A DNA stretch of 7,194 nucleotides from an uncultured Synergistales bacterium (GTDB lineage: Bacteria; Synergistota; Synergistia; Synergistales; Aminobacteriaceae): NCBI GenBank assembly GCA_905233335.1, contig CAJOED010000061.1, positions 522 to 7,715 of the forward strand. The letters run 5' to 3'. Position numbers and translations under genes: made by a program. Of the stretch, positions 6,368 to 7,194 are shown in pieces. Positions within the stretch are counted from its first letter, which is position 1. Every line of letters starts with the position of its first letter. A model generated the notes under the pieces. The model saw only the letters and a list, made by a program, of their open reading frames with translations, was not told the DNA's origin and did no database searches.

Positions 6368-7194
6368 CTACCAGTATGCGCCGCCTTCCATAGTGTTAAA
6401 CCTTTCGGGACGTTCTTCAGGGTATACCCAAGCCGGATTGGCCAGCAAATTCCTGTAATAATCTTGAGCTTCAGCCCAACGCTTGCCCCTGACCCCGAAC
6501 AATAGTTGCGTAACTCCTCCCAAGTGTATAGCGATTTTTCCTGCCTGTTTAATCTTTGCAGCAAGAGGAAAACCGTAAGCACCGCACCCGATAATAGCAA
6601 CGTCAAAATCTTTCTTCATTGCCTCGTCGTACATGTAGTCGAGAGCCTCGAACCAGTTACTGAATCTCTCGTCCTTGTTCCCGACTATCGTTTGAACTGA
6701 TTTCTGCATGATGAGCTTGAACTCAGGAAGTACATTTTTATCGGGGAATAATAATTCACGCTTACTGTACTGCGCCGGAATTGTCTTGTAGAACGGGTGA
6801 ATAACGAGAACTTTTTTGCCTTCAAGTTTTGCACTCCAAGGTGATTTTGCGAAAAAGGGCTCTATGTCTGCAAGATAGCAGTACTCAGGATTTTTGCCGT
6901 ATGTCCTCAAAAAATATTCATACATGGGAGAAAATCTCAACGCTATACAATCAATTTGTGAAGTTGCTTCTTTCATGAGATCCGCAAACTTTATCAATAA
7001 TTTTTTGTCTTTCGGGAAAAAACCCGAATTATGATAAAGCTCTGCAAGTGAATCTTTATGGGGAGTTATAAATCCCTTGTCGTCCTCTCTGACTCTCCAC
7101 ATAGCATTTAACTCTGATGTACCATATCTTCCTGCCATGAAAGGTTTTCCTGCTTCTATAGCGTTGCCTATAAATATATTTGCCTCATCGACAT
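6368..7194 (-). CDS. Putative GT-D/DUF1792-like glycosyltransferase, 5' end outside the window
   Basis: A leftward frame is open from the window edge to a TAG at 6370-6368, giving 274 visible residues. An internal ATG at 7138 with AGGA nine bases upstream could start a 256-residue protein. However, the 18 codons before it (VDEANIFIGNAIEAGKPF) read like genuine protein and lead into KPFMAGRYGTSEL, which looks like the conserved entry motif of this class, so I treat the gene as partial. Counting from that Met, there is a DIE triplet at 91-93 (a possible DxE metal/sugar-nucleotide motif), KKVLVIHPF at 108-116, and a Rossmann-like C-terminal segment DVAIIGCGAYGFPLAAKIKQ (179-198) leading to IHLGG and GVRGKRW (216-221+). 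The layout recalls GT-D-fold transferases of surface-glycan loci. The family call is from memory of motif patterns; a function outside glycan synthesis is possible. No signal peptide or membrane helix is seen. GC is lower than in the neighbours. Confidence 0.5.
   Translation of the reverse strand, partial: VDEANIFIGNAIEAGKPFMAGRYGTSELNAMWRVREDDKGFITPHKDSLAELYHNSGFFPKDKKLLIKFADLMKEATSQIDCIALRFSPMYEYFLRTYGKNPEYCYLADIEPFFAKSPWSAKLEGKKVLVIHPFYKTIPAQYSKRELLFPDKNVLPEFKLIMQKSVQTIVGNKDERFSNWFEALDYMYDEAMKKDFDVAIIGCGAYGFPLAAKIKQAGKIAIHLGGVTQLLFGVRGKRWAEAQDYYRNLLANPAWVYPEERPERFNTMEGGAYW

Noticed and set aside
6052..6606. A 184-codon minus-strand frame spanning the amidohydrolase end, the terminator and the next gene
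   Set aside because: It crosses a strong terminator hairpin and overlaps two well-supported genes, with no recognisable protein motif.
1..7194. CRISPR array, insertion sequence, phage genes, toxin-antitoxin or defence system
   Set aside because: I found no regularly spaced repeats, terminal inverted repeats, transposase or toxin-like frames; nearly all bases are explained by metabolic, envelope or RNA genes.

Overview
The window looks like ordinary bacterial chromosome from an anaerobe or facultative anaerobe. Coding density is high, the genes are short-spaced, terminators are strong C-run/G-run hairpins, Shine-Dalgarno sites are of the GGAGG type, and one tRNA gene encodes its own CCA end. 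The long pyruvate, phosphate dikinase gene, together with a carboxylate-type permease and an amidohydrolase, would suit a fermentative gut, rumen or sediment bacterium (for example Synergistota- or Clostridia-like). That placement is an impression from gene content and style, not a result. GC is about 53% in a sampled 60-base block of ppdK and falls to roughly 32-37% in sampled blocks near the right edge.

Layout. At the far left a leftward gene seems to begin (bases 1-28), preceded by a possible -10 box. Next comes a leftward tRNA-Glu(CUC) gene with its own promoter and a hairpin terminator. A 184-base spacer then holds divergent promoters for the tRNA and for ppdK. ppdK (399-3053, rightward, 884 aa) is complete, keeps all recognisable catalytic residues, and ends in a Rho-independent terminator. 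It converges on a leftward gene for a secreted L,D-transpeptidase-like protein (3116-3778). A 70-base divergent spacer separates that gene from a rightward two-gene unit: a GntP-type permease (3849-5159) and, one base later, a COG3964-type amidohydrolase (5161-6318), closed by a strong terminator. From 6368 to the right edge runs a leftward, lower-GC gene cut by the window end, whose protein resembles the GT-D/DUF1792 class of glycosyltransferases.

How the genes work together. ppdK is a stand-alone central-metabolism gene (PEP/pyruvate interconversion). The permease and amidohydrolase almost certainly act together: import of a small organic acid or acylated compound, then cytoplasmic hydrolysis. 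The substrate cannot be read from sequence. The L,D-transpeptidase and the glycosyltransferase-like gene both suggest cell-envelope functions but are not linked to each other in an operon. I see no CRISPR array, insertion sequence, phage gene or defence system. The items most worth following up are the permease-hydrolase pair and the low-GC right-edge gene.
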